A stretch of DNA of 64,000 bases from an uncultured Mucispirillum sp. (GCA_944325215.1 CALUZC010000008.1:22946-86945), one strand, 5' to 3'; positions 9,147-17,781 are shown, numbered from the stretch's first letter. Notes: generated from the sequence alone by a model not told the origin. Made by a program: numbers and translations.

Positions 9147-9172
9147 TCTCCGTTTTAATAATAAAACGGAGA
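9147..9172. repeat. Inverted repeat between lipoprotein gene and proline-rich genes
   Basis: TCTCCGTTTTA (9147-9157) and TAAAACGGAGA (9162-9172) form a perfect 11-bp stem with an ATAA loop. It lies downstream of the proline-rich pair and about 97 bp upstream of the lipoprotein start, both on the minus strand. No U run follows the stem in the minus direction. It could be a terminator of another kind, or an operator or leader hairpin. Confidence 0.55.
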
Positions 9173-9292
9173 TGTGTATTATGTCGTCATTCATTAAAAC
9201 ATAGGAATGCTCAATGAATACTTATTTCCACAAATAGTTATTAAAAATATTAATGTAGTAAGTATACGTTTTAAGTTTTATAGCACCAAAGT

Positions 9293-9628
9293 TTATCTTT
9301 TTGGTGGTGGCGGTGGTGCAGGACGAACTTCAACATTGTATGTTGGAGCTGGTGCTGGCCTTACTACCACATGGTTTTTAGGCGGTGGCGCTGGTCGTCT
9401 ATCAATATGGTTTTTAGGTGGATTTATTGGCCTGCCATATTTATCATAATATACAGGTGGTGGTGGTACTGGGCGGCTGTCATAATTATCATCATCATTA
9501 TTGTCATCGTCATCATCATAGTCATAACTGCTATATGATGAGCTGCCAGCTAATGAGCTGTGAGAAGCAAGACAACCTGACAATAATAATGATGCTGAAC
9601 ATAAAAATAAAATCAGTAATTTACTCAT
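9293..9628 (-). CDS. Proline-rich lipoprotein with RPAPPP repeats
   Basis: This 111-residue protein has a lipoprotein signal ending LLLSGC (cysteine 19). A serine/tyrosine segment follows, then an acidic run of aspartates and asparagines near residues 35-48. The tail is built from repeats such as RPVPPPP, RRPAPPP and VRPAPPPPPKR. The ATG at 9628 is chosen because GGAGG lies 5 nt before it. It follows its paralogue by 29 bp and shares with it the YGRP segment and the last 16 or so residues (TYNV, then VRPAPPPPPKR). The composition suggests an extended, envelope-anchored spacer or a binding partner for the cell wall. No enzyme motif is seen. Function unknown. Confidence 0.75.
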   Translation of the reverse strand: MSKLLILFLCSASLLLSGCLASHSSLAGSSSYSSYDYDDDDDNNDDDNYDSRPVPPPPVYYDKYGRPINPPKNHIDRRPAPPPKNHVVVRPAPAPTYNVEVRPAPPPPPKR

Positions 9629-9657
9629 AAATCCTCCAATAACAGCCACAAAGCACA

Positions 9658-9990
9658 CTACCTTTTTGGCGGTGGTGGTGGAGCTGGGCGAACATCTACA
9701 TTATAAGTAGGTGCAGGCGCAGGACGTCTATCCACATTATACCCTGGAGGTGGTGGTGCAGGACGCCTGTCAACATATGGTCTAGCTGGTGGTGGAGGTG
9801 GTGGTGCTGGACGTCTGTCTACATTATGTCTTGGTGGTGGCACTGGGCGACCATACTCATCATAATACCTTACTTTTTCAACATAGTATGTAGAATTGTA
9901 TGCATATTGAGCATAATCATCTGATGAAGCAGCATAACTTGATGTTGCAAAAAGAAAGCATGATAATAATGTCAAAACTAAGTAATGCAT
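9658..9990 (-). CDS. Secreted proline-rich protein with RRPAPPPP repeats
   Basis: This 110-residue protein has a cleavable signal peptide (cut likely after SSYA, residue 20) and no lipobox. The mature part has a tyrosine-rich start and a YDEYGRPVPPP segment. Four or five repeats of DRRPAPPPP or VRPAPPPPP type end in PPKR. It is a paralogue of the next gene, but secreted rather than lipidated. AAGGAGAAAG precedes the ATG. The alternating arginine and proline blocks suggest a polyproline-II rod that could bind anionic envelope polymers; that is inference. The repeats explain the local GC-rich codons (GGT/CCA runs). Confidence 0.78.
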   Translation of the reverse strand: MHYLVLTLLSCFLFATSSYAASSDDYAQYAYNSTYYVEKVRYYDEYGRPVPPPRHNVDRRPAPPPPPPARPYVDRRPAPPPPGYNVDRRPAPAPTYNVDVRPAPPPPPKR

Positions 9991-10188
9991 ATCTTTCTCC
10001 TTTTACTTTACTTTAATAATATATATTTATCTTTCTCTTATTTTAAAGTATACAGCACAATATGGCTAATTTAAATATAAGCCATTATTATTAACTTTGA
10101 CAACAAAAATATAAATAAGTTCTCTTTGAAGATAAAGATATATATTTTTACTTTAAAAATTATGTATTATATAAATTATCATATGTAA

Positions 10189-10485
10189 TTATATTATTGC
10201 TTCGCCTTTTTCACGCAATGCTACTGCATACTTTTCTATTTCACTGCATAATTCAAAATCATACTGAGATTTTAACTGCTGGGCAGTTTTTGAGCCCATA
10301 ATTAAATCAAACATATCATTATCATACATTTTCGTAAGCATTTCGTTTAATCTTTCTAATTTTTCATCACTGTAATTATCTTTTACAATTTCCACAATAA
10401 ACTTTTTCATAAATACTTCATTTTCAAGTATAGCTCGCCTTGCACATTGAAAATATGCTTTTTTATAAAGTGGATTTTCACTCAT
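10189..10485 (-). CDS. SdhE-like (DUF339) small protein, possible flavinylation/assembly factor
   Basis: This 98-residue protein follows korC by 7 bp. Its pattern resembles the SdhE/Sdh5 family: CARRAILENE near residues 14-23 corresponds to the family's RGxxE region (here RAILE). YSDEKLERLNEML and then NDMFDLIMG correspond to the helix and the conserved D-D-L-F-x-W-L-x-G ending. SdhE helps attach FAD to succinate dehydrogenase or fumarate reductase. Its place after a thiamine-dependent ferredoxin oxidoreductase, which has no FAD, is odd; no sdh/frd gene is in the window. A different Kor-associated small protein is the alternative. Confidence 0.5.
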   Translation of the reverse strand: MSENPLYKKAYFQCARRAILENEVFMKKFIVEIVKDNYSDEKLERLNEMLTKMYDNDMFDLIMGSKTAQQLKSQYDFELCSEIEKYAVALREKGEAII

Positions 10486-10492
10486 TTACTAC

Positions 10493-11035
10493 CTACCCCA
10501 TTGCTTTTTTTGCCAGTTCCACACCTAAATTATATGCTTTCGTATTGCTTTCTGCTGCTCGCTCTGGAAAATTACCTACTATTACTTCCAAAAGCCAGTC
10601 GTGTTCTAATATTTTACAAATTTCATTTAATACACCAAGAGTAGCAATATTTGCAGATACTGCACTGCCTAAAAGCTCTTTTACTGATGATGTAATAGGC
10701 ACTTTATATATGGTGTGTCCATCTTGTTTATACTCATGAACTAATGTATTATCAACTATAATAACTGCATTATCCTTTAAATCAACTGCATATTTATCAT
10801 ACGCTTCCTGAGTTAATGAAATAACTATATCAGGGCTTACTATTTTCGGATAATTTATTTCATCATCACTAATAATAACTTCTGCCTTGCTGGCTCCACC
10901 CCTTGCTTCAGGACCATATGACTGGCTTTGAACTGCGTTTTTACCAGCTTTTATAGCAGCAGCCTGAGCAAGTATGATACCTGCTGTAATTATACCCTGC
11001 CCACCTGAGCCTGAAAACCTTATATCATATCTCAT
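10493..11035 (-). CDS. korC: 2-oxoacid:ferredoxin oxidoreductase, gamma subunit
   Basis: This 180-residue protein has the gamma-subunit signature near its start, FSGSGGQGIITAG (residues 7-19). SYGPEARGG follows near 39-47. Gamma subunits help bind CoA and bridge the catalytic subunits. It is encoded 10 bp after the beta subunit and before the SdhE-like gene, in the order D-A-B-C. The set is typical of 2-oxoglutarate:ferredoxin oxidoreductase used in reductive or anaerobic TCA metabolism. The exact oxoacid (2-oxoglutarate or a branched-chain oxoacid) is inferred from overall type, not proven. Confidence 0.92.
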   Translation of the reverse strand: MRYDIRFSGSGGQGIITAGIILAQAAAIKAGKNAVQSQSYGPEARGGASKAEVIISDDEINYPKIVSPDIVISLTQEAYDKYAVDLKDNAVIIVDNTLVHEYKQDGHTIYKVPITSSVKELLGSAVSANIATLGVLNEICKILEHDWLLEVIVGNFPERAAESNTKAYNLGVELAKKAMG

Positions 11036-11045
11036 ATATCTGCTC

Positions 11046-11861
11046 CTATTTCTCTTTAAAGCCAGTTATGGCATCATAGTTTTCCACATATTCTTTTTTG
11101 CTTGTATCTTGATGCAGCACACCCGTTATAAATTTGCCCTCTAATTCTTCAGCACTCATTTTTTCTGCCATCTGCTTTGTTACTGCATGGTCTTTCTGCC
11201 ATAAAAGCATACTAGTTGGTGTTCTCTGGTTATTTTTTCTACCATAACCTGTTGGGCAGCCTGCAATAATTTCTACTACTGATAAACCTTTATGAGAAAA
11301 TGCTTCCTTAAATAATTTCTCCATAGGTAGTGCATGATAAGATGTGCTTCTTGCCACAAATGTTGCACCTGCTGCTATGGCTAACTTACATATATCAAAA
11401 TCAGGCTCCAGCATACCATATGGGGCTGTTGTTGCCTTTGCTCCTATTGGTGTTGTTGGAGAATACTGGCCACCTGTCATACCATATATGTTATTGTTAA
11501 ATACAATAATAGTCATATCAATATTTCTTCTACATGCATGTATAAAGTGATTGCCACCTATGGCACTCATATCTCCATCACCACCTAATGCTACAATTTT
11601 TAATGATGGATTTGCAAGCTTAATACCTGTTGCAAAAGCTAAACTTCTACCGTGAGTAGTATGAAGTGTATTAAAATCAAGATAACCAGGCAAACGGCTT
11701 GCACAGCCTATACCTGAAGCAATAACTGTTTCGTCTTTAGTCCAGCCCATTTCAGCAATGGCACGTATCATGGATTTCATAATTATACCATAACCACAAC
11801 CAGGACACCAAATATGTGGTAACCTGCCTTGTCTAATAAATTCTTCGTAATTATAAGCCAT
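11046..11861 (-). CDS. korB: 2-oxoacid:ferredoxin oxidoreductase, beta subunit (TPP-binding)
   Basis: This 271-residue subunit binds thiamine diphosphate and a 4Fe-4S cluster. CPGCGYG (residues about 19-25) and GIGCASR (about 50-56) supply cysteines. GDGDMSAIGGNH (about 94-105), followed by NNNIYGMTGGQ, is the TPP/Mg motif. Together with the alpha subunit it oxidatively decarboxylates a 2-oxoacid to acyl-CoA and reduces ferredoxin. The gene follows korA with 1 bp between. Length and motifs are normal for KorB. Confidence 0.94.
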   Translation of the reverse strand: MAYNYEEFIRQGRLPHIWCPGCGYGIIMKSMIRAIAEMGWTKDETVIASGIGCASRLPGYLDFNTLHTTHGRSLAFATGIKLANPSLKIVALGGDGDMSAIGGNHFIHACRRNIDMTIIVFNNNIYGMTGGQYSPTTPIGAKATTAPYGMLEPDFDICKLAIAAGATFVARSTSYHALPMEKLFKEAFSHKGLSVVEIIAGCPTGYGRKNNQRTPTSMLLWQKDHAVTKQMAEKMSAEELEGKFITGVLHQDTSKKEYVENYDAITGFKEK

Positions 11862-11862
11862 A

Positions 11863-12993
11863 CTATTCCTCCACCACTTTTTCTATATCACTTGGAGCAA
11901 TAGGTTCACTATCTACTCTATATACATGCTTTATCCTGCATTTGCCGCCTGCTGCCCTGCTTACTTCACGAACTGACTGGCCAACACTGATTTCAACTAC
12001 AGTAATATCTTTTACCTTTGATGCATACATATCTATCTCTCTATCAGGAAACGGCCAAATAGTAAGTGGTTTTAAAAGACCTGCTTTTATACCCCTTGCA
12101 CGAAGGTTTAAAACAGCATCTTTAGAAGCACGAGCAGAACTGCCAAAAGCAAATATAATATGCTCCGCATCCTCACACATAAAATGCTCTACTTGAACTA
12201 TATCATCATAATTTTCTTCCACCTTTTTTATAAGGCGTTCTTCCTGCAGGCCTATTAGTTTTGGGCTGTTTGTTGGAAAACCATACTCATCATGATTAAG
12301 CCCTGTAACATGGTATCTATATCCTTGACCAAAACTTGCCATTTGTGGCACTAATACACTATTATCATATGGTTTATACTCTTCTGGTGGGCAAGTTGGG
12401 CTTTGCCTTTTTATAACTTCCAGCTCACCTTCATTAGGTATCTCTATGGCTTCTCTCATATGCCCAATTATTTCATCAGATAATATAATAACTGGCATAC
12501 GATATTTTTCTGCTAAATTAAAAGCACGCACTGTCTGGCTAAACTGCTCATAAACTGTTGATGGTGTAAGAGCAATACATGGGTGGTCACCATGAGTGCC
12601 CCAGCGTGCCTGCATAATATCAGCCTGACCAGGACCTGTTGGTGTGCCAGTTGAAGGGCCGCCACGCATTACATTTAAAACTACACAAGGAACTTCTGCC
12701 ATGTAACCATAGCCTAAATTCTCAAGCTTCAATGACATACCCGGACCACTTGTAGCAGTAAGTGATTTCTTACCTGCTAAAGACGCACCAATAACTGCTG
12801 CCATAGCACTAATCTCATCTTCCATCTGTATAAACCTGCCACCATTTTTTGGCAGCCATGCTGCAAGCCGTTCTGCCACCTCTGTTGATGGAGTAATAGG
12901 GTAGCCTGCATAAAACTTACAGCCTGCATATAATGCACCTAATGCTACAGCATCATTTCCTTGTAAAAATTTACGCTCTCTTACTTTTTCCAT
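11863..12993 (-). CDS. korA: 2-oxoacid:ferredoxin oxidoreductase, alpha subunit
   Basis: This 376-residue protein contains the pyrimidine-binding half of the TPP enzyme. GNDAVALGALYAG near the start, YPITPSTE (about 30-37) and ATSGPGMSLKLENLG (about 79-93) are KorA hallmarks. The C-terminal transketolase-like domain follows. It forms the active-site pair with KorB. The gene starts 2 bp after the ferredoxin-like subunit gene, so korD-A-B-C are co-translated. The single-domain gamma and short alpha argue for the Kor type rather than the fused pyruvate enzyme. Confidence 0.94.
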   Translation of the reverse strand: MEKVRERKFLQGNDAVALGALYAGCKFYAGYPITPSTEVAERLAAWLPKNGGRFIQMEDEISAMAAVIGASLAGKKSLTATSGPGMSLKLENLGYGYMAEVPCVVLNVMRGGPSTGTPTGPGQADIMQARWGTHGDHPCIALTPSTVYEQFSQTVRAFNLAEKYRMPVIILSDEIIGHMREAIEIPNEGELEVIKRQSPTCPPEEYKPYDNSVLVPQMASFGQGYRYHVTGLNHDEYGFPTNSPKLIGLQEERLIKKVEENYDDIVQVEHFMCEDAEHIIFAFGSSARASKDAVLNLRARGIKAGLLKPLTIWPFPDREIDMYASKVKDITVVEISVGQSVREVSRAAGGKCRIKHVYRVDSEPIAPSDIEKVVEE

Positions 12994-12995
12994 AT

Positions 12996-13187
12996 TTATA
13001 ACCTTGTAACTTCTATTGCAAAATCAGGACAACGCAGCTCACACTGCATGCAGGCAGTACATTTTTCTATATCTGCCACATTTGCTTTGAAATCTTGAAT
13101 ATCTAAAACTTGGGTAGGGCATAAAATAACACATATCTCACAACCCTTGCACCTTTCTTTATGTATAACTATTTCACTTTTTGCCAT
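12996..13187 (-). CDS. korD: 2-oxoacid:ferredoxin oxidoreductase, delta subunit (2[4Fe-4S] ferredoxin)
   Basis: This 63-residue protein has two CxxCxxCxxxC cluster motifs: CKGCEICVILC and CTACMQCELRC. It is the electron-transfer subunit of the Kor complex. An upstream in-frame ATG would add 7 residues. The ATG at 13187 is preferred because a GGGGG ribosome site lies about 9 nt before it. It is the first gene of the korDABC operon. Confidence 0.92.
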   Translation of the reverse strand: MAKSEIVIHKERCKGCEICVILCPTQVLDIQDFKANVADIEKCTACMQCELRCPDFAIEVTRL

Positions 13188-13369
13188 GCATCTACCCCCA
13201 CATAACAATATACTATTATTATATTATATAAGTTTTTATAATTTTGTAAAGTAGTATAAATTACTATTTTTATTAACCACTATTTACTGTTAATATATTG
13301 TATAATTTTACTTGCTTGATATGATATATTTATGGTATTATCTCATACACTATTTTAAGTAAGGATAAT

Positions 13370-15226
13370 ATGAATAATAAATTACATGAATTAATTAATA
13401 AATTTTTTACATCGCTTTTTCAAAGTGGTATTTCTGCCACTATTAAAAAAGTATCGCTTTATATCCAAAATAAAATAGCTTTAAATAAACTTTATAAACA
13501 TTCATTTGATGCCTTTTATCAAGCAAAATATTTACCATCTAACACTACAAATGCCGATGTTTTACCCATTTGTTTTTATAATATTTCCCATATTAATATT
13601 ACTAACCTTGCATTAAATAAGCCTGTATTTATACACCATTATATGCCAAGACTGCCCCTGCTTTTTACAGAAAGCTTTGTGGAACGTATTAACTACCATA
13701 TCCGTATTGCTAAAGAATACCAAATATACGGCTTTTGCTATGAAGTAGATGATATTAATAAATTTACAAACTTTTTTAGTAACCTGCATCTTGCTGGTGT
13801 AAGTATGCCTTTTTGTATATCTTTACACCATAAACTAACTTTTGATAATATTAAAACAGTATTTAAAACCATTAACCATGATGAATACATTAAACATAAT
13901 GATAAATATATTATAGTTCTTGACTGCTCATATGATGTAAGTGTAATTGATGAATTCATAAATAGAGTAAATAATGCGTTAACAGGTTTTAATATAGACT
14001 ATGAATTATGGTTAAAAGTGCCATATGATACTAATATTAATAACAATAAAATTGCTGCTGTTATTAATACATTTAATGAATCATCAATACCACCTGTAAG
14101 TTATAGACCGCTTCCCTATATAAGTATCAGCACTCAAAATAAATTATATTATTATTCGCAGGTTGTAGAAAGCTTGTCCCACCATAAAAAAAGCAGTATT
14201 CCTGAATATAATATTGTTATTAATGCACAAGATAGGATTATAAATAACGAAGCTACCTTTTATAAATACAGCCTTTTTTATTTTTATAACTGGGTAAAAC
14301 AAGAATGCGAGTATTTAAGAAAAAATTTTGAGAAAAACAGGCGTTTTCTATTTATTGACTCTTTTAATAACTGGGAAAAACTAAACCATATAGTGCCTGA
14401 AAAACATACAGGATACGCATTTTTAAATACAATGTATAGAGCAATGTTTAATAAAAAAATATATGGTAAAAAATTATCAGTTTATGAGCAGGATTTACCA
14501 GAAGATGCATATAATACGTCAAAAATATGTGTGCATGCTCATATTTACTATATTGATTTACTTGATGAAATGGTTATGGAACTAAAAAAAATTCCTTATA
14601 AATTTGATGTGTATATATCCACAGACAGCTACAAAAAAGCTGATATTATTATGGATATATTCCAAAGAAACCATAAGGAATTTAATGTATTTATTGATGT
14701 TTTTGAAAATAAAGGTAGAGATGTAGCACCATTTATAGAGCAAATGCGTTCCATAATTACTAAATATAAATTTATATGCCATATACACTCAAAAAAATCT
14801 GTTACAAATATACATGGCGCAGAATGGCGTAACTATCTTTTTGATTCGCTTTTTGGCTCCAGCGAAAACATATCTCATATTATTAAAAATTTAGAATACA
14901 ATAAAGGGCTTGGAATAGTTTTTCCTAAATCGTTCCAGGTTTTAGAAGAAGCTGCCACTTGGAATTTAAATAAAAAATATGCTGATAATGTTTTGAAAAA
15001 AATGGGTATAGATATTATGCTTCCTATACATGGTATAGTATTTCCTGTAGGCAATATGTTTTGGGCTAGGGTTGATGCAATACTCCCATTTTTTACAAAT
15101 ATCCAAATGAGTGATTTTCCAAAAGAAAAAGGTCAGGTTGATGGAACTATCGCACACGCTATTGAAAGGCTTTGGGTATATGTGGCTGAATATAATGGAT
15201 ATACATACAGCTTTTGTGGAAAGTAA
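13370..15226 (+). CDS. Glycan biosynthesis protein with WbsX-like and RgpF (rhamnan synthesis F) domains
   Basis: This 618-residue protein has two recognisable parts. The first (about 60-350) resembles the WbsX glycosyltransferase-like family: YNISHINIT, HHYMPRLPLL, then AKEYQIYGFCYEV. The second (about 390-618) matches the RgpF domain. There, CVHAHIYYIDLLDEM is followed by YISTDS, DVFENKGRDVAPF and CHIHSKKS, with MFWARVDAILP near the end. Such proteins build rhamnose-containing or related O-polysaccharides. AAGGATAAT precedes the ATG. It opens the glycan locus, but on the opposite strand to most of it. Its last 220 bp are repeated at 16620-16841, after the ATPase gene. Confidence 0.82.
   Translation: MNNKLHELINKFFTSLFQSGISATIKKVSLYIQNKIALNKLYKHSFDAFYQAKYLPSNTTNADVLPICFYNISHINITNLALNKPVFIHHYMPRLPLLFTESFVERINYHIRIAKEYQIYGFCYEVDDINKFTNFFSNLHLAGVSMPFCISLHHKLTFDNIKTVFKTINHDEYIKHNDKYIIVLDCSYDVSVIDEFINRVNNALTGFNIDYELWLKVPYDTNINNNKIAAVINTFNESSIPPVSYRPLPYISISTQNKLYYYSQVVESLSHHKKSSIPEYNIVINAQDRIINNEATFYKYSLFYFYNWVKQECEYLRKNFEKNRRFLFIDSFNNWEKLNHIVPEKHTGYAFLNTMYRAMFNKKIYGKKLSVYEQDLPEDAYNTSKICVHAHIYYIDLLDEMVMELKKIPYKFDVYISTDSYKKADIIMDIFQRNHKEFNVFIDVFENKGRDVAPFIEQMRSIITKYKFICHIHSKKSVTNIHGAEWRNYLFDSLFGSSENISHIIKNLEYNKGLGIVFPKSFQVLEEAATWNLNKKYADNVLKKMGIDIMLPIHGIVFPVGNMFWARVDAILPFFTNIQMSDFPKEKGQVDGTIAHAIERLWVYVAEYNGYTYSFCGK
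15004..15226 (+). repeat. Direct repeat copy 1 (3' end of RgpF-type gene)
   Basis: This stretch is repeated at 16620-16841 with high identity, including long exact runs coding for GNMFWARVDAILPFFTNIQ and AIERLWVYVAEYNGYTYSF. Copy 1 is the real end of the 618-residue protein. The two copies bracket the DUF4143 ATPase gene in the same orientation. Confidence 0.85.
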
Positions 15227-15252
15227 ACAGTTTTATTACATAAATTATCTCT

Positions 15253-15314
15253 ATTTTACTTTTCAACACACTTTTATTTTACTTTTCAACATACTTTTAT
15301 TTTACTTTTCAACA
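15253..15314 (+). repeat. Three-copy 23-bp tandem repeat
   Basis: ATTTTACTTTTCAACA starts at 15253, 15276 and 15299, a period of 23 bp. The spacers between copies are almost identical (CACTTTT, TACTTTT). It lies between the RgpF-type gene stop and the ATPase gene start. It could be a slippage product, an iteron-like binding site, or part of a mobile unit's edge. Confidence 0.75.
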
Positions 15315-15372
15315 GATTTATACTATCTTGTTTCTATAAAACATTAAATATTTCTTATATGTGGGGTATAAA

Positions 15373-16605
15373 ATGGCACTTAAAAGATGGCAGGAAAAAA
15401 ATATTGAAGATTTTAGAAATAAGAGAAGAATTATACAAATTACAGGTGCTAGACAATGTGGTAAAACAACCACAGCAAAGGCTATCACTTCCCATTATGA
15501 AAACCTTTACTACACACTTGATAATAAAACTATTCTTGAAGCATGTAATGCTGACCCTGTGAATTTTCTTACACATAATAAAGATATTATGGTTATTGAT
15601 GAAGTGCAAAAAGCTCCAGTTATTATTACTACATTAAAACAAATTGTAGATGAAGATACTAGAAAAGGCAGGTACATTATAACTGGCAGTGTGGATATAC
15701 AGTCCTTACCACAAGTAAATGAATCACTAGCTGGCAGAATAGGAAGAATATTACTAAGAACACTTACTCAAGGTGAAATATTAGAAAAACAACCAGTATT
15801 TATTGAAAACTTAAAAAATAATACTTTTAAAAGTAAATATGAATATGATGGTAAAGATGAAATTTTAAATTTTGCTTTAAATGGTGGTTATCCTGAAACA
15901 TTAGGTTATCCATTAAAAGATATTAAAAACTGGTGCCATGATTATATTACTGCAATACTGGAAAAAGATTTAAAAGATATAGAAAATATTAGAAACCATC
16001 AGGATATGAAAAAACTTGTAGAAACAACTGCAGCTTGGAGTTCTAAATATATGGAACAAAATGCCATAAGAAGTGCCTTATCTATTGAAAAACCAACCTT
16101 TAATAAATACCTTAGTTTGCTTGAAATGATGTATATTATAGAAACACTTCCAGCATATACAAAAACAGATTACGAAAGAGTTACAAAAAAACCAAAAATA
16201 TTTATGACAGATACAGCTTTAATTTCATCTATTTTAAACTATACTATGGATAATGTTCGCCTTAATCAAGGTATATCTGGCAAACTTATAGAAACATTTA
16301 TACACCATGAACTTGCTTCTTTTATGGATTATTACAATGGAGAATACAGCCTTTACCATTTTAGAGATAATGCAGGCCATGAAATAGACTTTATACTACA
16401 AGATAATAATGAAAACAATATTTATGCAATAGAGATTAAAGCAGGCTCTAATATAAGCAGAAATGATTTTAAGCATATTAAATGGTTTAATAATAATATT
16501 GCAAAAAATAATAATTTTTTAGGTATAATATTGTATACTGGTAAAGAAACTCTTTCTTTTGGTGATAATCTAAAAGCAGTACCAATATGTGCATTGTGGG
16601 AGTAA
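15373..16605 (+). CDS. AAA-family ATPase with DUF4143 domain
   Basis: This 410-residue protein has a P-loop TGARQCGKTT at 24-33, a Walker B-type IMVIDEVQ near residue 76, and the sensor segment ITGS near 108. The C-terminal DUF4143 nuclease-like domain has GKLIETFIHHEL, then HEIDFIL and YAIEIKAG. The D-x-E-x-K-like arrangement (EID...EIKAG) resembles restriction-type nuclease folds. The family is widespread, often found in mobile or defence-associated gene sets, and its function is unknown. ATG at 15373 is chosen because GGGG lies 6-9 nt upstream. It lies between two copies of the RgpF gene end, so it looks inserted. Confidence 0.88.
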   Translation: MALKRWQEKNIEDFRNKRRIIQITGARQCGKTTTAKAITSHYENLYYTLDNKTILEACNADPVNFLTHNKDIMVIDEVQKAPVIITTLKQIVDEDTRKGRYIITGSVDIQSLPQVNESLAGRIGRILLRTLTQGEILEKQPVFIENLKNNTFKSKYEYDGKDEILNFALNGGYPETLGYPLKDIKNWCHDYITAILEKDLKDIENIRNHQDMKKLVETTAAWSSKYMEQNAIRSALSIEKPTFNKYLSLLEMMYIIETLPAYTKTDYERVTKKPKIFMTDTALISSILNYTMDNVRLNQGISGKLIETFIHHELASFMDYYNGEYSLYHFRDNAGHEIDFILQDNNENNIYAIEIKAGSNISRNDFKHIKWFNNNIAKNNNFLGIILYTGKETLSFGDNLKAVPICALWE

Positions 16606-16619
16606 AATATATAAAACAT

Positions 16620-16841
16620 GGTATTGGTATAATACTTCCTATAAGCCATATAGTATTTCCTGTAGGCAATATGTTTTGGGCTAGAGTTGATGCTATTTTG
16701 CCATTTTTTACAAATATCCAAATGAGTGATTTTCCAAAAGAAAAATGTCAGGTGGATGACACAATCGCACACGCTATTGAAAGGCTTTGGGTATATGTGG
16801 CTGAATATAATGGATACACATACAGCTTTTGTGGAAAATGA
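16620..16841 (+). pseudogene. Orphan duplicated 3' end of RgpF-type gene
   Basis: The frame encodes about 73 residues nearly identical to the last residues of the protein ending at 15226, from PVGNMFWARVDAILPFF to YTYSFCGK. Changes include G to C in KEKGQVD and G to D in VDGTI. It has no own N-terminal domain and no convincing ribosome site, so it is a gene fragment. It lies 15 bp after the ATPase stop and 6 bp before the convergent acetyltransferase gene. Either a duplication accompanied insertion of the ATPase gene, or a second RgpF paralogue was largely deleted. Confidence 0.8.
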
Positions 16842-16846
16842 AAAAT

Positions 16847-17704
16847 TTAATTTAGTGGTATAAGTGGCTCTATTAAATTTTTATCCTTTGAATAAATTAA
16901 AACATCACATTCAAAGCCATCTTTTTGAAACCCGTATTTTTCATATAAATTTGTTACTATCTGATTATCTTTTCTGCTCCATACTTCTATAATATTACCA
17001 GTATCTACAATTTTATATAATTTATGAAGCAAAGATTTACCAACACCTTTTAATTCTTCATGATGCTTTTTATCCACAAACCAGTAACGCAGATGATATG
17101 TGATTTCGGTATCTAGTTTTGAAAATATTAAACAGCCAGCTATATAACTACCATGTCTGTAAACTAAAATATTTTTATGATTAGCATAATATTCTAATTC
17201 ACTTTTAGTTAGTATTCTATCTATATATAAATTGAAAATACTTGAATATAATTTTTGGATATTATTTATATCATCTTGTGTGGCATATTCAATATTTATA
17301 TTATCATCAAAATTAATATCATAATATTCCACCTGCTTATTTAATCGCAGTATACCACCATAATATATAAATTCATTTTCTTCCATTAATCTATTTTTAA
17401 TATGGGAATTTTTTCTGTATAAACATTCAATTATAGATGGCACACTAAACTTGTCTTTAATATTATTAATAATTGAAATAAGATTATCATATGATAATGT
17501 CCAGTAGAAAATGAGATTATATTTATTATTATGCACTACAAGTATTAATGTGCTTTCATGCTCTAAAAAATATGTTTCTGGAAATATATTGTAATAAGTT
17601 TCATCATAAGTATAATTACTATAAATATTATTACTAATTTTGCTTAATTTATTAACTTCATACTGTAATTGATTATATGATATATTTTTTATAACATCTA
17701 ACAT
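16847..17704 (-). CDS. GNAT-family N-acetyltransferase
   Basis: This 285-residue protein has an N-terminal part without recognisable motifs (about 1-130). A GNAT domain follows (about 135-270): IEYATQDDINNIQKLYSSIF is the beta1-alpha1 start, and the acetyl-CoA loop region is KGVGKSLLHKLYKI. The end WSRKDNQIVTNLYEKYGFQKDG is the typical GNAT N-x-x-A-x-x-x-Y-x-x-x-GF pattern. The substrate is unknown. Its place in the glycan locus suggests acylation of an amino sugar or a tailoring role. It is separated by 77 bp from the next minus-strand gene and converges with the RgpF fragment. Confidence 0.75.
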   Translation of the reverse strand: MLDVIKNISYNQLQYEVNKLSKISNNIYSNYTYDETYYNIFPETYFLEHESTLILVVHNNKYNLIFYWTLSYDNLISIINNIKDKFSVPSIIECLYRKNSHIKNRLMEENEFIYYGGILRLNKQVEYYDINFDDNINIEYATQDDINNIQKLYSSIFNLYIDRILTKSELEYYANHKNILVYRHGSYIAGCLIFSKLDTEITYHLRYWFVDKKHHEELKGVGKSLLHKLYKIVDTGNIIEVWSRKDNQIVTNLYEKYGFQKDGFECDVLIYSKDKNLIEPLIPLN

Positions 17705-17781
17705 TAAATAACAACACCTAAAATATAATATAAATATATTATTGATATATTTTATATAAAAAGCAAGATAGTTTTAAGATT

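Noticed and set aside
9207..9449. Plus-strand glycine-rich ORF over the proline-rich lipoprotein gene
   Set aside because: It is the antisense of proline codons (GGN opposite CCN). It has no ribosome site, and the minus-strand gene has a signal peptide and RBS.
15253..15314. CRISPR array
   Set aside because: Three units with 7-bp near-identical spacers; no unique spacers and no cas genes.
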